Shown here: positions 9,523 to 18,367 of the stretch, piece by piece
Position numbering within the stretch: position 1 is the stretch's first letter
Layout: each line of letters starts with the position of its first letter
Assembly (NCBI RefSeq): GCF_030162935.1
Contig: NZ_JASAUZ010000006.1
Span: 21,001 to 85,000 of the forward strand
Origin: Comamonas halotolerans
GTDB lineage: Bacteria; Pseudomonadota; Gammaproteobacteria; Burkholderiales; Burkholderiaceae_C
DNA length: 64,000 nucleotides
Direction of reading: 5' to 3'
Notes under the pieces: generated by a model
The model's input: the letters and a program-made list of their open reading frames with translations, nothing else
Databases searched by the model: none
Told to the model about the DNA's origin: nothing
Position numbers and translations under genes: made by a program

Positions 9523-10761
9523 TTATCGGATCCAGGCGATGAAGGCTTGAATCAAGAACGCATTGATGATGTCAATAAAGAAAGCGCCGACCAAAGGCAC
9601 GATCAGAAAGGCTTTGTGCGAGGGGCCGTATTGGTTGGTAATGGCTTGCATATTGGCGACGGCCGTGGGTGTTGCACCCATGCCAAAGCCGCAGTGACCT
9701 GCTGCCAGAACGGACGCATCGTAGTTTTTTCCCATGATGCGGAAGGTCACGAAGGTAGCGTACAGCGCCATTACCAAAGTTTGGACGGCCAAGATAATCA
9801 TCAATGAACCAGCAAGGTCGCTCAGTTCCCACAGCTTCAAGGACAGCAATGCGATAGCCAGGTAGATTGACAATGCAGCGTTGCCAAAAACATCAATTGC
9901 ACGGTCAAAGACCTTGAAGCCAAAGATGTAGTCCAGAGCATTGCGAATTACTACACCGCCACCCAAGCACCACACAAATGTAGGTAGCTGGATCGCTGTT
10001 CCCTTGGTCACGGTAGACATGAACTCACCAAAGGCCAGGCATGCAGCAAACAGTGCCAGCGTTTCAATGGCTGCATCGGCGGTGATCAGTCGCGGTGTTT
10101 TCCCAGAGGATTCAAAGTTGGCCACATTGCTGTGCTCAGTCACAGCATCAGGTTGCAGAGAAAGCTGATCCGCCTCGCTGCGAGGCTTGGCCAAACGGTG
10201 GCGTGTGATCAAGCGTTTGGCCAGCGGGCCGCCCAGAATGCCGCCGATCACCAGACCGAAGGTGGCGCAAGCCATGCCCAAAGTGGTGGCGCCAGTCAGA
10301 CCGTGCTGTTGCTCCAGCACGGATCCCCAAGCGCCGGCAGTTCCATGACCACCAATGAGTGTGATGGAGCCAGCAACCAAGCCAACCAAAGGGTCAAGTC
10401 CCAGTATCGTTGCCAAGCCTACGCCCACGGAGTTTTGCACCAGAATGAAAGCAGCGATTACACCCAAGAAGATGACTAGACCGGAGCCACCTTGTCTGAG
10501 TTTGGCGAAGTTGGCACTCAGGCCAATCGACGAGAAGAAGACCAGCATGAAGGCTGTTTGCAAGCTTGATTCAAATCCGAACGACCAGCCCAGTGTGGAG
10601 TGCAGAATAAAAATCACAGTGGCTACAACCAAACCGCCCGCAACAGGTTCTGGAATATTGAAATCACGTAAGAAACGGATTCGCGTCACTAGGAATTTGC
10701 CTAGAAGCAGTACCAATACGGCGAGTATGAGCGTGTAGTACGCACTGAAATTTACATGCAT
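9523..10761 (-). CDS. gltS: Sodium/glutamate symporter
   Basis: This 412-residue inner-membrane protein has about ten to twelve hydrophobic segments and family signatures such as FFSSIGLSA near residue 95, GGHGTAGAWG in the first re-entrant region and GHCGFGMGATPTA in the second. The duplicated Gly-rich loops are characteristic of GltS. It imports L-glutamate with Na+. ggt follows on the same strand, so glutamate released in the periplasm by Ggt could be taken up here. Its upstream region (10762 onward) is unusually rich in inverted repeats. Confidence 0.93.
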   Translation of the reverse strand: MHVNFSAYYTLILAVLVLLLGKFLVTRIRFLRDFNIPEPVAGGLVVATVIFILHSTLGWSFGFESSLQTAFMLVFFSSIGLSANFAKLRQGGSGLVIFLGVIAAFILVQNSVGVGLATILGLDPLVGLVAGSITLIGGHGTAGAWGSVLEQQHGLTGATTLGMACATFGLVIGGILGGPLAKRLITRHRLAKPRSEADQLSLQPDAVTEHSNVANFESSGKTPRLITADAAIETLALFAACLAFGEFMSTVTKGTAIQLPTFVWCLGGGVVIRNALDYIFGFKVFDRAIDVFGNAALSIYLAIALLSLKLWELSDLAGSLMIILAVQTLVMALYATFVTFRIMGKNYDASVLAAGHCGFGMGATPTAVANMQAITNQYGPSHKAFLIVPLVGAFFIDIINAFLIQAFIAWIR

Positions 10762-11946
10762 GAAAGGTCTCTTTCACAAGAAGCAGCAACAGCAACTATC
10801 CACGCAGCAGCACTCGCTGGAGCGTGGAAGAAAGCGCTTACGGTTGAAGGTCAAAGACTTGTCTACCCAGAGATGGAAAAACTAGATTCCTATGGCTATT
10901 GAAAGAATAGCTTTGCGTTTGCCGAACAAACGCACTCTGGAAGAAGTCCTCAAATTGTTGAAAAGCTTTTTTGAGCTTTTCGGTATGTCACGCTTATAAG
11001 CAAATGCGTATAAGGCAATTCGCGCGAACCATGCACTAATATATTCGTTAGTGCTTGCTGTTGTGGGGAAAACCCGCACTCCTATCGGATTGTTTTTGGT
11101 GCTCGTGAAATGTGATAGGAGGCTTATGCAAGACCGATTGCAGGGTGCACCAGTGTGGTGCGGCTTTACAGGTGGGCAATGCCTTCAGCCCAAGATGACG
11201 TGGCTCTGGGCCACGCGTTGTTGCTTGTTGCTGAGTCAGGACTCGCAAGCCGGTCAGTGGGGGGGGGCTTCGTGTAGTTTTCCGTGGTGAGGCAGCGTTC
11301 GGAGTCTAGGAAGGCTTGCCGCATGGTCGCCAAAGCACCCAAATTTTTGACACTCCTAATTTGTTGCACACGGTGGCCTAACTGTGAACAAGTCTGCTGC
11401 ATGGAAGAAGGAGCTGCTGCTAAGTGTGCTTTGCCATAAGTGCTGTCAATTTCAAGATGAGTAAATAACAGGTTTGAGGTGGGAAAGAGCCGATCCAGTT
11501 GCGGCAAGGTCCAAGGGGCCTCTTGGAGACTTTTGCCTGCTATCGGCACCGGGGGCTGGGTCACTGCGGCGATGTGATGTGCAACCATGCGCAGCAAGGC
11601 GTGCATAAACAGGCATTCAGGGCTTCCAGCTCTCGGCTCCCCAGTATTTTGAAAGTGCTGGGCAGTATGATTTTGGCGAACGTCTGGGTAGGTACAGCGG
11701 TGGCGATGTGGTGCGGCCATGCAGGGGCAGAGCGGTTACTTCGCAGAAGGCCAGACGTTTCTTCAAAATGATTGGCTAATTGGCTGGGGTGGCGGGCGAT
11801 TTACGGCCAAGCGCTTGTGGAATCCACGAGTGATATCGGTGGGGTTGCGTTCAAGCACGGCTTTGTTTGCGAAACAGAATACCTGGAATCAAGTCTTGCA
11901 GAGTCCGCCGAGCTTCCCTGGTGCTATGGCATTGCTGCGTGCATGT
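10762..11946. other. Gene-poor, hairpin-rich region between gltS and surE
   Basis: About 1.2 kb has no convincing gene. Positions 10895-11161 hold six short perfect inverted repeats: 10895-10911, 10914-10934, 10960-10981, 11033-11054, 11079-11121 (27-nt loop) and 11147-11161. A minus-strand ORF at 11166-11720 (184 codons) has no motif I recognise and contains a 9-nt C run (11259-11267). It could be an orphan gene or remnant. A 65-codon minus ORF at 10882-11079 spans the hairpins and looks like a chance ORF. The gltS promoter must lie in the left part, but I cannot place it. Confidence 0.5.
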
Positions 11947-11974
11947 TTGCGCTTGTCTGTGCGGCACCTACAAT
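11947..11974 (+). promoter_or_regulatory. Candidate sigma-70 promoter of surE-pcm-nlpD
   Basis: A -35-like TTGCGC (11947-11952) is followed after 16 nt by a good -10 box TACAAT (11969-11974). Transcription would begin about 15 nt before the surE ATG. The call is based on motif match only. Confidence 0.4.
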
Positions 11975-11996
11975 CGGTGCAATCTGTTTAGAACCC

Positions 11997-12785
11997 ATGA
12001 AGATTCTTATTTCCAACGACGACGGTTATCAGGCTCCAGGCATCGTCGCGCTGCACGATGCTTTGGCATCGATTGAAGGTGTGCAGGTGGAGGTTGTCGC
12101 TCCCGAACACAATAACAGTGCGAAATCCAATGCATTGACGTTGCATTCACCCCTGTATGTGCTGCGCGCTGCCAACGGTTTCCGTTATGTGAACGGAACG
12201 CCAGCAGATTGCGTGCATATTGCAATGACCGGCCTATTGGGCTATCGACCCGACCTGGTTGTGTCTGGCATCAACAATGGTGCCAACATGGGAGATGACA
12301 CCATTTACTCCGGCACGGTAGGCGCTGCCATGGAAGGGTATTTGTTCGGCGTGCCTTCCATAGCGTTCTCGCAGGTTGAGCGTGATTGGGGGGAGTTGCA
12401 GTCTGCTGCGCAGAAGGCAAAGGAGCTGGTTCAGCAAATGCGCTTGCAGCAGTTGATTGGCCATGCGCCATGGCTGCTGAATGTCAACATTCCCAATTTG
12501 CCGTTGGAGCGGTTGGGGGCTGTGAAGCTGTGTCGTCTCGGCAGGCGCCATTCGGCAGAGCCTGTGATTACCCAAATCAGTCCACGTGGCGAAACCATGT
12601 ACTGGATTGGTAGTGCTGGAGCAGCAAAAGACGAGTCCGAAGGGACGGATTTTCATGCCACGGCGCAGGGGCATGTGGCACTGACGCCGCTGAAGGTTGA
12701 TTTGACCGATCATGAAAACTTGGTTTATTGGGCACAGACTGCATCGCGCCTCGACGCAGTGGTATCAGCCAGGGAGGCTGCATGA
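11997..12785 (+). CDS. surE: 5'/3'-nucleotidase SurE
   Basis: SurE is a metal-dependent nucleoside monophosphate phosphatase, also active on short polyphosphate, linked to stationary-phase survival. The 262-residue protein starts with the family signature MKILISNDDGYQAPG, in which N7, D8 and D9 bind the metal. It also contains SGINNGANMGDD and YSGTVGAAMEG. The start at 11997 is set by this universally N-terminal motif; the frame is open for 75 codons upstream but does not resemble SurE. Its TGA overlaps the ATG of pcm (ATGA), indicating translational coupling. Confidence 0.96.
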   Translation: MKILISNDDGYQAPGIVALHDALASIEGVQVEVVAPEHNNSAKSNALTLHSPLYVLRAANGFRYVNGTPADCVHIAMTGLLGYRPDLVVSGINNGANMGDDTIYSGTVGAAMEGYLFGVPSIAFSQVERDWGELQSAAQKAKELVQQMRLQQLIGHAPWLLNVNIPNLPLERLGAVKLCRLGRRHSAEPVITQISPRGETMYWIGSAGAAKDESEGTDFHATAQGHVALTPLKVDLTDHENLVYWAQTASRLDAVVSAREAA

Positions 12786-13564
12786 GTGAGCCCAAGCGCC
12801 CAGTGCCAGGCTGGATTGCTGCGTCCGCTGTACCCAAACACATCCATGCTCGTGTGAGTAGTGGTGCAGCTCAGGTTCAACGTTCAAGCACACCGCCTGT
12901 GGGCTTGGGACTGGACTCGGCAGCAGTGCGCATGCGCATGGTTCAGCGTGTGGCGGCGACGGGTGTTCAATCCACCAAGGTCCTGGATGCATTAGGCAAG
13001 GTCGAGCGCCATATGTTTGTGGACAGTGCATTGGTCAATCAAGCATACGAAGACACCAGCTTACCCATTGGTTTGCAGCAGACCATCTCCAAGCCCAGTG
13101 TCGTGGCGAGGATGATTGAGTTGCTGGAGGGGGCTGACTGTGTTCGCACTGCAGGCCGCCTGGGGCGGGTGCTGGAAGTGGGTACAGGGTGTGGTTACCA
13201 GGCTGCAGTGCTGGCATGTGTCGCGCAGCAGGTGTATTCCATTGAGCGACTCAAAGGATTGCACGAAAAAGCACGGAACAATTTGCGCCCACTGCGACTC
13301 TCTAATGTTCACCTTTTGTTTGGGGACGGGATGTTAGGCTACGCCCAAGGCGGACCGTATGCGGGCATTATCTCGGCGGCGGGCGGTAGCGCAGTGCCTC
13401 AAGCTTGGTTGGATCAATTGGCTGTGGGTGGGCGCCTGGTTGCACCCACTGTAAGAGGGACGGGGCAGCAAGCACTCTTGGTAGTGGATAAAACACCGCA
13501 CGGATTTAAAGAGTCTGTGCTCGAAGCAGTGCACTTCGTTCCTTTAAAATCTGGGATTGCCTGA
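12782..13564 (+). CDS. pcm: Protein-L-isoaspartate O-methyltransferase
   Basis: This enzyme repairs isoaspartyl residues in damaged proteins by S-adenosylmethionine-dependent methylation. The 260-residue protein has the SAM-binding motif LEVGTGCGYQAAVLA and the PIMT signature PIGLQQTISKPSVVARM. It carries about 50 extra N-terminal residues, basic and Ser/Ala-rich, compared with E. coli Pcm (208 residues). The ATG at 12782 overlaps the surE stop. The C-terminus lies 13 bp before nlpD, so surE-pcm-nlpD forms one operon. Confidence 0.94.
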   Translation: MSEPKRPVPGWIAASAVPKHIHARVSSGAAQVQRSSTPPVGLGLDSAAVRMRMVQRVAATGVQSTKVLDALGKVERHMFVDSALVNQAYEDTSLPIGLQQTISKPSVVARMIELLEGADCVRTAGRLGRVLEVGTGCGYQAAVLACVAQQVYSIERLKGLHEKARNNLRPLRLSNVHLLFGDGMLGYAQGGPYAGIISAAGGSAVPQAWLDQLAVGGRLVAPTVRGTGQQALLVVDKTPHGFKESVLEAVHFVPLKSGIA

Positions 13565-13577
13565 AAGGGAAATAAAT

Positions 13578-14426
13578 ATGTTGTTATCGCGAGGTCTTGG
13601 AGCTTTGAGTGCAGTGCTGGTCGCTGGTAGTTTGCTGGCGGGTTGTGCTCAGGTGAACAAGGCTCCAGTTGAAGATCGTGGTGGTTGGGGCGCGGCGGGT
13701 TCGCGTGTAGATCCATCCACGCTCCCGGGAGCGGAGAATGCCGGCAAACCTGGTTACTACACGGTTCGACCCGGTGACACACTCATTCGTATTGGCCTGG
13801 AGCATGGTCAAAGCTGGAAAGACATTGCGCGCTGGAGCAATCTGACCAATCCCAATCTGATTGAGGTGGGTCAGGTGGTGCGTGTGGTACCGCCAGGAGC
13901 GGCCGAGTCCCCTCAAGGCACTCGCCCTGTGGCATCCACCACCGTACAGCCTGTGCCTCTGCCACCAGCAGGCAGCACTGCACCGGTGGTTGCCGCGCCT
14001 ACTCCTGCGCCTGCACCAGTAGAACCTAGCGTGTCCAGCTCCACCGGTGGCGATGCCAGCGGCCTGGGCTTTGTGTGGCCAGCGTCTGGTTCGGTGATCG
14101 CAGGCTTTAACGAGTCCACGAACAAGGGCCTGGACATTGCGGGCAAGGCCGGTGATCCGATCATCGCGGCGGCTGATGGGCGTGTGGTGTACGCTGGTGC
14201 CGGCTTGCGGGGCTATGGTCATCTGGTGATCTTGAAGCACAACAACACTTACCTGACTGCCTATGCCCACAACCAGAAGCTGTTGGTTAAAGAAGATCAG
14301 AATGTGAAAAAAGGTCAGAAGATTGCTGAAATGGGCAGTTCGGATGCCGATCGCGTCAAGTTGCACTTTGAAGTGCGTCGCCAGGGCAAGCCTGTGGACC
14401 CATCGCGTTATCTGCCAAGCCGTTGA
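13578..14426 (+). CDS. nlpD: NlpD-like lipoprotein with LysM and degenerate LytM/M23 domain
   Basis: This 282-residue outer-membrane lipoprotein (lipobox LLAGC near residue 18) has a LysM peptidoglycan-binding domain at about 60-105 (YYTVRPGDTL). A Pro/Ala-rich linker and a C-terminal LytM (M23) domain from about 165 follow. Catalytic zinc ligands are missing: the usual H-x-G-x-D is NKGLD and the usual HLHFEVR is KLHFEVR. As in E. coli NlpD, it should therefore activate a cell-wall amidase (AmiC), not cut peptidoglycan itself. The ATG at 13578 puts the signal at the N-terminus. No rpoS follows; a terminator and rluD do. Confidence 0.9.
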   Translation: MLLSRGLGALSAVLVAGSLLAGCAQVNKAPVEDRGGWGAAGSRVDPSTLPGAENAGKPGYYTVRPGDTLIRIGLEHGQSWKDIARWSNLTNPNLIEVGQVVRVVPPGAAESPQGTRPVASTTVQPVPLPPAGSTAPVVAAPTPAPAPVEPSVSSSTGGDASGLGFVWPASGSVIAGFNESTNKGLDIAGKAGDPIIAAADGRVVYAGAGLRGYGHLVILKHNNTYLTAYAHNQKLLVKEDQNVKKGQKIAEMGSSDADRVKLHFEVRRQGKPVDPSRYLPSR

Positions 14427-14462
14427 TTCAGTGAGTGCATAAGGGCGTAAGCCTCGAATGCC

Positions 14463-14494
14463 ATGCCCGGTGTACCTTACACCGGGCATTTTTG
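14463..14494 (+). terminator. Strong terminator after nlpD
   Basis: A 12-bp perfect stem (ATGCCCGGTGTA / TACACCGGGCAT, loop CCT) is followed by TTTTGTTT. It should end the surE-pcm-nlpD transcript, 28 bp before the rluD start. Confidence 0.85.
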
Positions 14495-14521
14495 TTTGGA
14501 TGTTTTTGATAGGGAATGCGC

Positions 14522-15544
14522 GTGAGTTCTAACGCTGTGCCTGCTGGGCTTGATGTGCCCTTGGATGCCGATGATGGGGCGGAGGTGGAAATCTCTGCCT
14601 CTGAGGTGGAGGTGCGTGCACTTACAGCGCAGATGGCTCAACACGGTGTGCGTCTGGACAAGGCTTTGGTGGAGCTGGTGCCGGAGTTCTCGCGCAGCTA
14701 TCTGCAGCAATTGCTGGAGCAAGGCGCTGTACAGCTCAACCACAAGCTTGTGAACAAGGCATCGGCGAAAGTGAAGCTGGGTGATGCCATCAGTGTCGAA
14801 ATGCGCCCCACTGCGCAAAGCCAGTCCTTCAAGCCTGAGCCCATGGATTTGGATGTGGTCTATGAAGATGCACATTTGCTGGTGGTCAACAAACCTGCGG
14901 GTTTGGTGGTGCATCCTGCGCCCGGGAACTGGCAGGGAACTCTGCTCAACGGCTTGCTGGCTCACCATGCTGCTGCGGCAACGGTGCCGCGAGCCGGTAT
15001 CGTGCATCGTCTGGACAAGGACACCAGTGGCCTGATGGTGGTTGCCAAAGACCGCCAAACCATGGATGCGCTGGTTGCGCTGATTGCGCGCCGAGAGGTA
15101 AGCCGCCGTTATCTGGCGCTGGCGCACAAGCCTTGGAAGGGTGCCCAGTTGCAGAAGGTGGATGCGCCGATTGGTCGTGATCCACGCAATCGCCTGCGTA
15201 TGGCTGTGGTGGATTTGGCGCAGCATGCCGGGAAAGAGGCTCGCACGGACATTACCTGCTGGGACACGACAGCAGAGTATTGTCTGGTGCATTGCAAGCT
15301 ACACACCGGGCGTACCCATCAAATTCGTGTGCACATGCTTTCGCTGGGGCACGCACTGGTGGCAGATGCCTTGTATGGGGGGGCAGCCGCAGGTGACATG
15401 CAGCGTCAAGCGCTCCACGCGTTTCGATTGTCGTTTGTTCATCCATGCACCGGCGAGACCCTGGAATTGGCGGCAGAGCCTCCTGCCGATTTCCGTGCTG
15501 CCATCGAAAAACTGGGTCTGAGCTACAATTCCCCGTTGAATTAA
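14522..15544 (+). CDS. rluD: 23S rRNA pseudouridine synthase, RluD type
   Basis: This enzyme makes pseudouridines in helix 69 of 23S rRNA. It has an N-terminal S4 RNA-binding domain (about residues 38-95) and an RluA/RluC/RluD catalytic domain with the active-site Asp in HRLDKDTSGLMVVAK. KLHTGRTHQIRVH is the second family motif. I prefer the GTG at 14522 (340 residues) to the ATG at 14516, because the AGGGA box at 14511-14515 touches the ATG but lies 6 nt from the GTG. The assignment to RluD over RluC rests on the acidic N-terminal extension and the gene's place near pcm/nlpD. Confidence 0.85.
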   Translation: MSSNAVPAGLDVPLDADDGAEVEISASEVEVRALTAQMAQHGVRLDKALVELVPEFSRSYLQQLLEQGAVQLNHKLVNKASAKVKLGDAISVEMRPTAQSQSFKPEPMDLDVVYEDAHLLVVNKPAGLVVHPAPGNWQGTLLNGLLAHHAAAATVPRAGIVHRLDKDTSGLMVVAKDRQTMDALVALIARREVSRRYLALAHKPWKGAQLQKVDAPIGRDPRNRLRMAVVDLAQHAGKEARTDITCWDTTAEYCLVHCKLHTGRTHQIRVHMLSLGHALVADALYGGAAAGDMQRQALHAFRLSFVHPCTGETLELAAEPPADFRAAIEKLGLSYNSPLN

Positions 15545-15647
15545 AGAGCAGGCACTGCTGCTTGCTTGAATCGTTGGTGTACTTGCCCGTGAGGGTCCGG
15601 TCCATCTGTCTTTTACCCTTCCTCTTGCGAGGCTTTGCGTCTAAACC

Positions 15648-16424
15648 ATGAACTCGGTTGATGCCAAACGGGTCCTAGAAACCGCCTTGATTTGCGCGCA
15701 GCAAGCTTTGCCGCTGCGCGATTTGCGCGCGCTGTTTGATGGCAACCTGGGTGCTGACACGCTCAAGGACATGCTTTTGTCTCTGCAGCAGGATTGGGCT
15801 GGGCGTGGCGTGGAATTGGTGCAAATAGCTTCTGGCTGGCGCTTTCAAAGCCGTCCGGAAATGCGTGTTTATCTGGACAAACTTCATCCTGAAAAACCGC
15901 CGCGATACAGTCGCGCAGTTTTGGAGACCTTGGCCATCATTGCCTACCGCCAGCCGGTCACGCGCGGGGATATTGAAGATATCCGTGGCGTGACGGTCAA
16001 CAGCTTGATCATCAAACAGCTGGAAGACCGTGGTTGGGTAGAGGAAATTGGTCACCGGGAAACGGTGGGCCGTCCTGCCTTGCTGGCCACAACGCGCCAG
16101 TTTCTGGACGACTTGGGGCTGAGATCGCTGGATGAGCTGCCGATGCTGGATGAGCCAGAGACACAGGCATGTCTCTTCAACGCCCTGGAAGGGGAGTCTG
16201 CAACTGAAGCTGGGACTGAGGCTGAAAATGTGCCGGTGGATGAGGTGTCTGCGCTGCCAGCAGACTTGCCTATGGATGACTTGTTTGCCCAGCCAGTACT
16301 GCCAATGGATGAGGTTTTTGTGCCTGCGCAGGCTACGGACGTTGAGTCAGCTGAAGCTGCACAAGTGCTGGACGAGAGTGTGCTGCGTGCCTCGGATGCG
16401 GCCGAAAACCCTGATAAAGCCTAA
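15648..16424 (+). CDS. scpB: Segregation and condensation protein B
   Basis: ScpB is the dimeric winged-helix subunit of the SMC-ScpAB chromosome condensation complex. The 258-residue protein has the family core at about residues 1-165, including the conserved [18 protein letters not shown] block and the GRPALLATT segment. The last 90 residues are acidic and low-complexity (rich in Glu, Asp, Ala and Leu), which is longer than in Gram-positive ScpB. ScpA is not in this window. rluB follows, an order seen in many bacteria. Confidence 0.92.
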   Translation: MNSVDAKRVLETALICAQQALPLRDLRALFDGNLGADTLKDMLLSLQQDWAGRGVELVQIASGWRFQSRPEMRVYLDKLHPEKPPRYSRAVLETLAIIAYRQPVTRGDIEDIRGVTVNSLIIKQLEDRGWVEEIGHRETVGRPALLATTRQFLDDLGLRSLDELPMLDEPETQACLFNALEGESATEAGTEAENVPVDEVSALPADLPMDDLFAQPVLPMDEVFVPAQATDVESAEAAQVLDESVLRASDAAENPDKA

Positions 16425-16500
16425 GCGCTGGGCGTGCGCCGCCTAATTTGATTGAAAGCGTCGTGCCTTTAGGAATCGGCAGACGCAGAAATGGAAAAAC

Positions 16501-17739
16501 ATGACGAAAGAACAAAAGCCTGCGCGTCCTGCGTCGCGCACTGCCGAGCGCAAGCCACAGGCCAATCCTGAAGTGGCCCAGCCAAAGCAAGATCTGCTTG
16601 AGCTGCTCAATGCTGAACCCGGCTACGACTTTGACGCCATCGTGTCTGGTGAACTGGATGCGGCTGAGGTGTCGGGTGAGGAGGCTGTGCCTGCCAAGCG
16701 TGTGCTCAAGCCAGAGGCTGAATCTCCCAAGCTGCATAAAGTGCTGGCGCAGGCCGGGCTGGGTTCGCGCCTGGAGGTCGAACGCTGGATTGCCGAAGGT
16801 CGTATCACGGTGAATGCAGAGCCTGCCCACGTGGGGCAGCGCATTCAGCTGGGTGACAACATCAAGGTGGACGGCAAGCCTGTAAAGGTACGCATTGATC
16901 CGCCAGCAGTGCGCGTGCTGGCCTATCACAAGCCCGCGGGTGAAGTGGTGACGCTGGATGACCCGCAAAACCGTCCCACGGTATTCCGTCGCCTGCCCAA
17001 GCTGCATAACGGCAAGTGGCAGTCGGTAGGTCGTTTGGACTTGAACACCGAAGGTTTGTTGCTGTTCACCAGCTCGGGGACTTTGGCCAACAATCTGATG
17101 CACCCTCGATTTGGTCTGGAGCGCGAGTATGCGGTGCGTGTGCTGGGTGCCTTGACCAAGGAAGAAAAGCAGTTGCTGACTACGGGCGTGCAGCTTGAAG
17201 ACGGTGAAGCTGTATTTGGTTCCATTGAAGATGGAGGCGGCGAAGGTGCCAACGTCTGGTATCGAGTGACCATTTCGGAAGGTCGCAACCGTGAGGTGCG
17301 CCGCATGTTTGAATCCGTGGGGCGTGCAGTCAGCCGTTTGATCCGTATTCGCTATGGCGCCATGCAGCTGCCACGCGGTTTGCGCCGTGGCGCCTGGATG
17401 GAGCTGGATGAACAAGATGTGCAGGCACTGATCCAGGCAGCAGGCGTGGCGATGCCCAAGCCCAAACGCGCTGCAGCGCAGGGCAATGTGCGTCGGGAAT
17501 CGGATCGTGCGGGCTCGCGCAAGAAGGCTCGGGTGAATGAGGCGGAAGAGGAGCGCTTCTTGCGCGCTCGCCGCAAAACCAAGTCCGGCCCCAAGCGCAC
17601 CAGCAATAACGACTACCAGTTGCCCAGCGGGCAGCCCGATCCGATGAAAACCTCTGTCGGTTACATCGGAAGTGACAGTCTGGCACGTGCCCGCGCTGCG
17701 CAAAAGCGCAAGCCGGGTGCACGCAGAAGCGGCCGTTGA
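16501..17739 (+). CDS. rluB: 23S rRNA pseudouridine synthase, RluB type
   Basis: RluB modifies U2605 of 23S rRNA. The 412-residue protein has an S4 domain at about 75-125, the catalytic Asp in [14 protein letters not shown] and the RluB/RsuA motif [13 protein letters not shown]. Flanking these are an acidic N-terminal extension (about 70 residues) and a long basic Arg/Lys/Ser/Gly tail (about residues 320-412). Such tails are common in proteobacterial RluB and probably add RNA affinity. It is co-oriented with scpB, 76 bp downstream. Confidence 0.92.
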   Translation: MTKEQKPARPASRTAERKPQANPEVAQPKQDLLELLNAEPGYDFDAIVSGELDAAEVSGEEAVPAKRVLKPEAESPKLHKVLAQAGLGSRLEVERWIAEGRITVNAEPAHVGQRIQLGDNIKVDGKPVKVRIDPPAVRVLAYHKPAGEVVTLDDPQNRPTVFRRLPKLHNGKWQSVGRLDLNTEGLLLFTSSGTLANNLMHPRFGLEREYAVRVLGALTKEEKQLLTTGVQLEDGEAVFGSIEDGGGEGANVWYRVTISEGRNREVRRMFESVGRAVSRLIRIRYGAMQLPRGLRRGAWMELDEQDVQALIQAAGVAMPKPKRAAAQGNVRRESDRAGSRKKARVNEAEEERFLRARRKTKSGPKRTSNNDYQLPSGQPDPMKTSVGYIGSDSLARARAAQKRKPGARRSGR

Positions 17740-17800
17740 GCCGTCAAGGGTGCTTGGCAAGCAGTTTCTAGGGTTGCCAGCGCCCCGGTAGAATCAAGGG

Positions 17801-17820
17801 TTTTGCCGAGTCGGCAAAAA
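17801..17820. terminator. Symmetric hairpin between rluB and ndk
   Basis: TTTTGCCGA and TCGGCAAAA form a 9-bp perfect inverted repeat with almost no loop, ending in an A run on the plus strand. It may be the rluB terminator or an operator. The -10-like TAGAAT at 17789-17794 just upstream means the hairpin could also lie in the 5' leader of ndk. Confidence 0.4.
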
Positions 17821-17848
17821 ATCATTCCATTTTCATTAGGAAAACCAA

Positions 17849-18274
17849 ATGGCTATCGAACGCACACTCTCCATCATCAAGCCTGACGCAGTTGCCAAGA
17901 ACGTAATTGGCCAAATCTACAGCCGTTTTGAAGGCGCTGGCCTGAAGATCGCTGCAGCCAAGCTGGTGCACCTGTCGCGCCAAGAAGCTGAGCAGTTCTA
18001 CGCTGTGCACGCTGAGCGTCCTTTCTTCAAGGACCTGGTTGAGTTCATGATCTCCGGTCCCGTAATGATCCAAGTTCTGGAAGGCGAAGGCGCTATCCTG
18101 AAGAACCGCGAACTGATGGGCGCTACCGATCCCAAGAAGGCAGAAGCTGGCACCATACGCGCTGACTTTGCTGACAGCATCGACGCCAACGCTGTGCACG
18201 GCTCGGACGCCCCTGAAACTGCTGCTGTTGAAGTGGCTTTCTTCTTCCCTGGCATGAACGTCTACGCACGTTAA
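17849..18274 (+). CDS. ndk: Nucleoside diphosphate kinase
   Basis: Ndk equilibrates nucleoside di- and triphosphates through a phosphohistidine. The 141-residue length is standard. The active-site His is H117 in NAVHGSD, and the N-terminal [12 protein letters not shown] and GLKIAAAK segments are conserved. A Shine-Dalgarno-like AGGA precedes the ATG. Codon use looks highly biased (many GCT, AAG and CTG), consistent with strong expression. Confidence 0.97.
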   Translation: MAIERTLSIIKPDAVAKNVIGQIYSRFEGAGLKIAAAKLVHLSRQEAEQFYAVHAERPFFKDLVEFMISGPVMIQVLEGEGAILKNRELMGATDPKKAEAGTIRADFADSIDANAVHGSDAPETAAVEVAFFFPGMNVYAR

Positions 18275-18282
18275 TACCATGT

Positions 18283-18332
18283 CTCCCATGCTGGCCGTGC
18301 TTGCTGTTACGGCGGCACCCCATGCATGGGAG
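18283..18332. repeat. Nested inverted repeat between ndk and rlmN
   Basis: CTCCCATGC (18283-18291) pairs with GCATGGGAG (18324-18332), 9 bp perfect. Inside it GCCGT pairs with ACGGC. There is no T tract after it, so it may be an RNA processing or stability element between the two genes. Confidence 0.4.
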
Positions 18333-18367
18333 TGCTGCCTTGTAAGTGGTCCGGGGTAAAAAAAAAT

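Noticed and set aside
11772..11996. N-terminal extension of surE by 75 codons
   Set aside because: SurE proteins begin with the MKILxxNDDG motif, and a -10 box lies inside the extension, so the start at 11997 is kept.
13578..14426. NlpD-like protein as an active M23 peptidase
   Set aside because: Two zinc-ligand positions are replaced (Asn and Lys for His), so it is better seen as an amidase activator.
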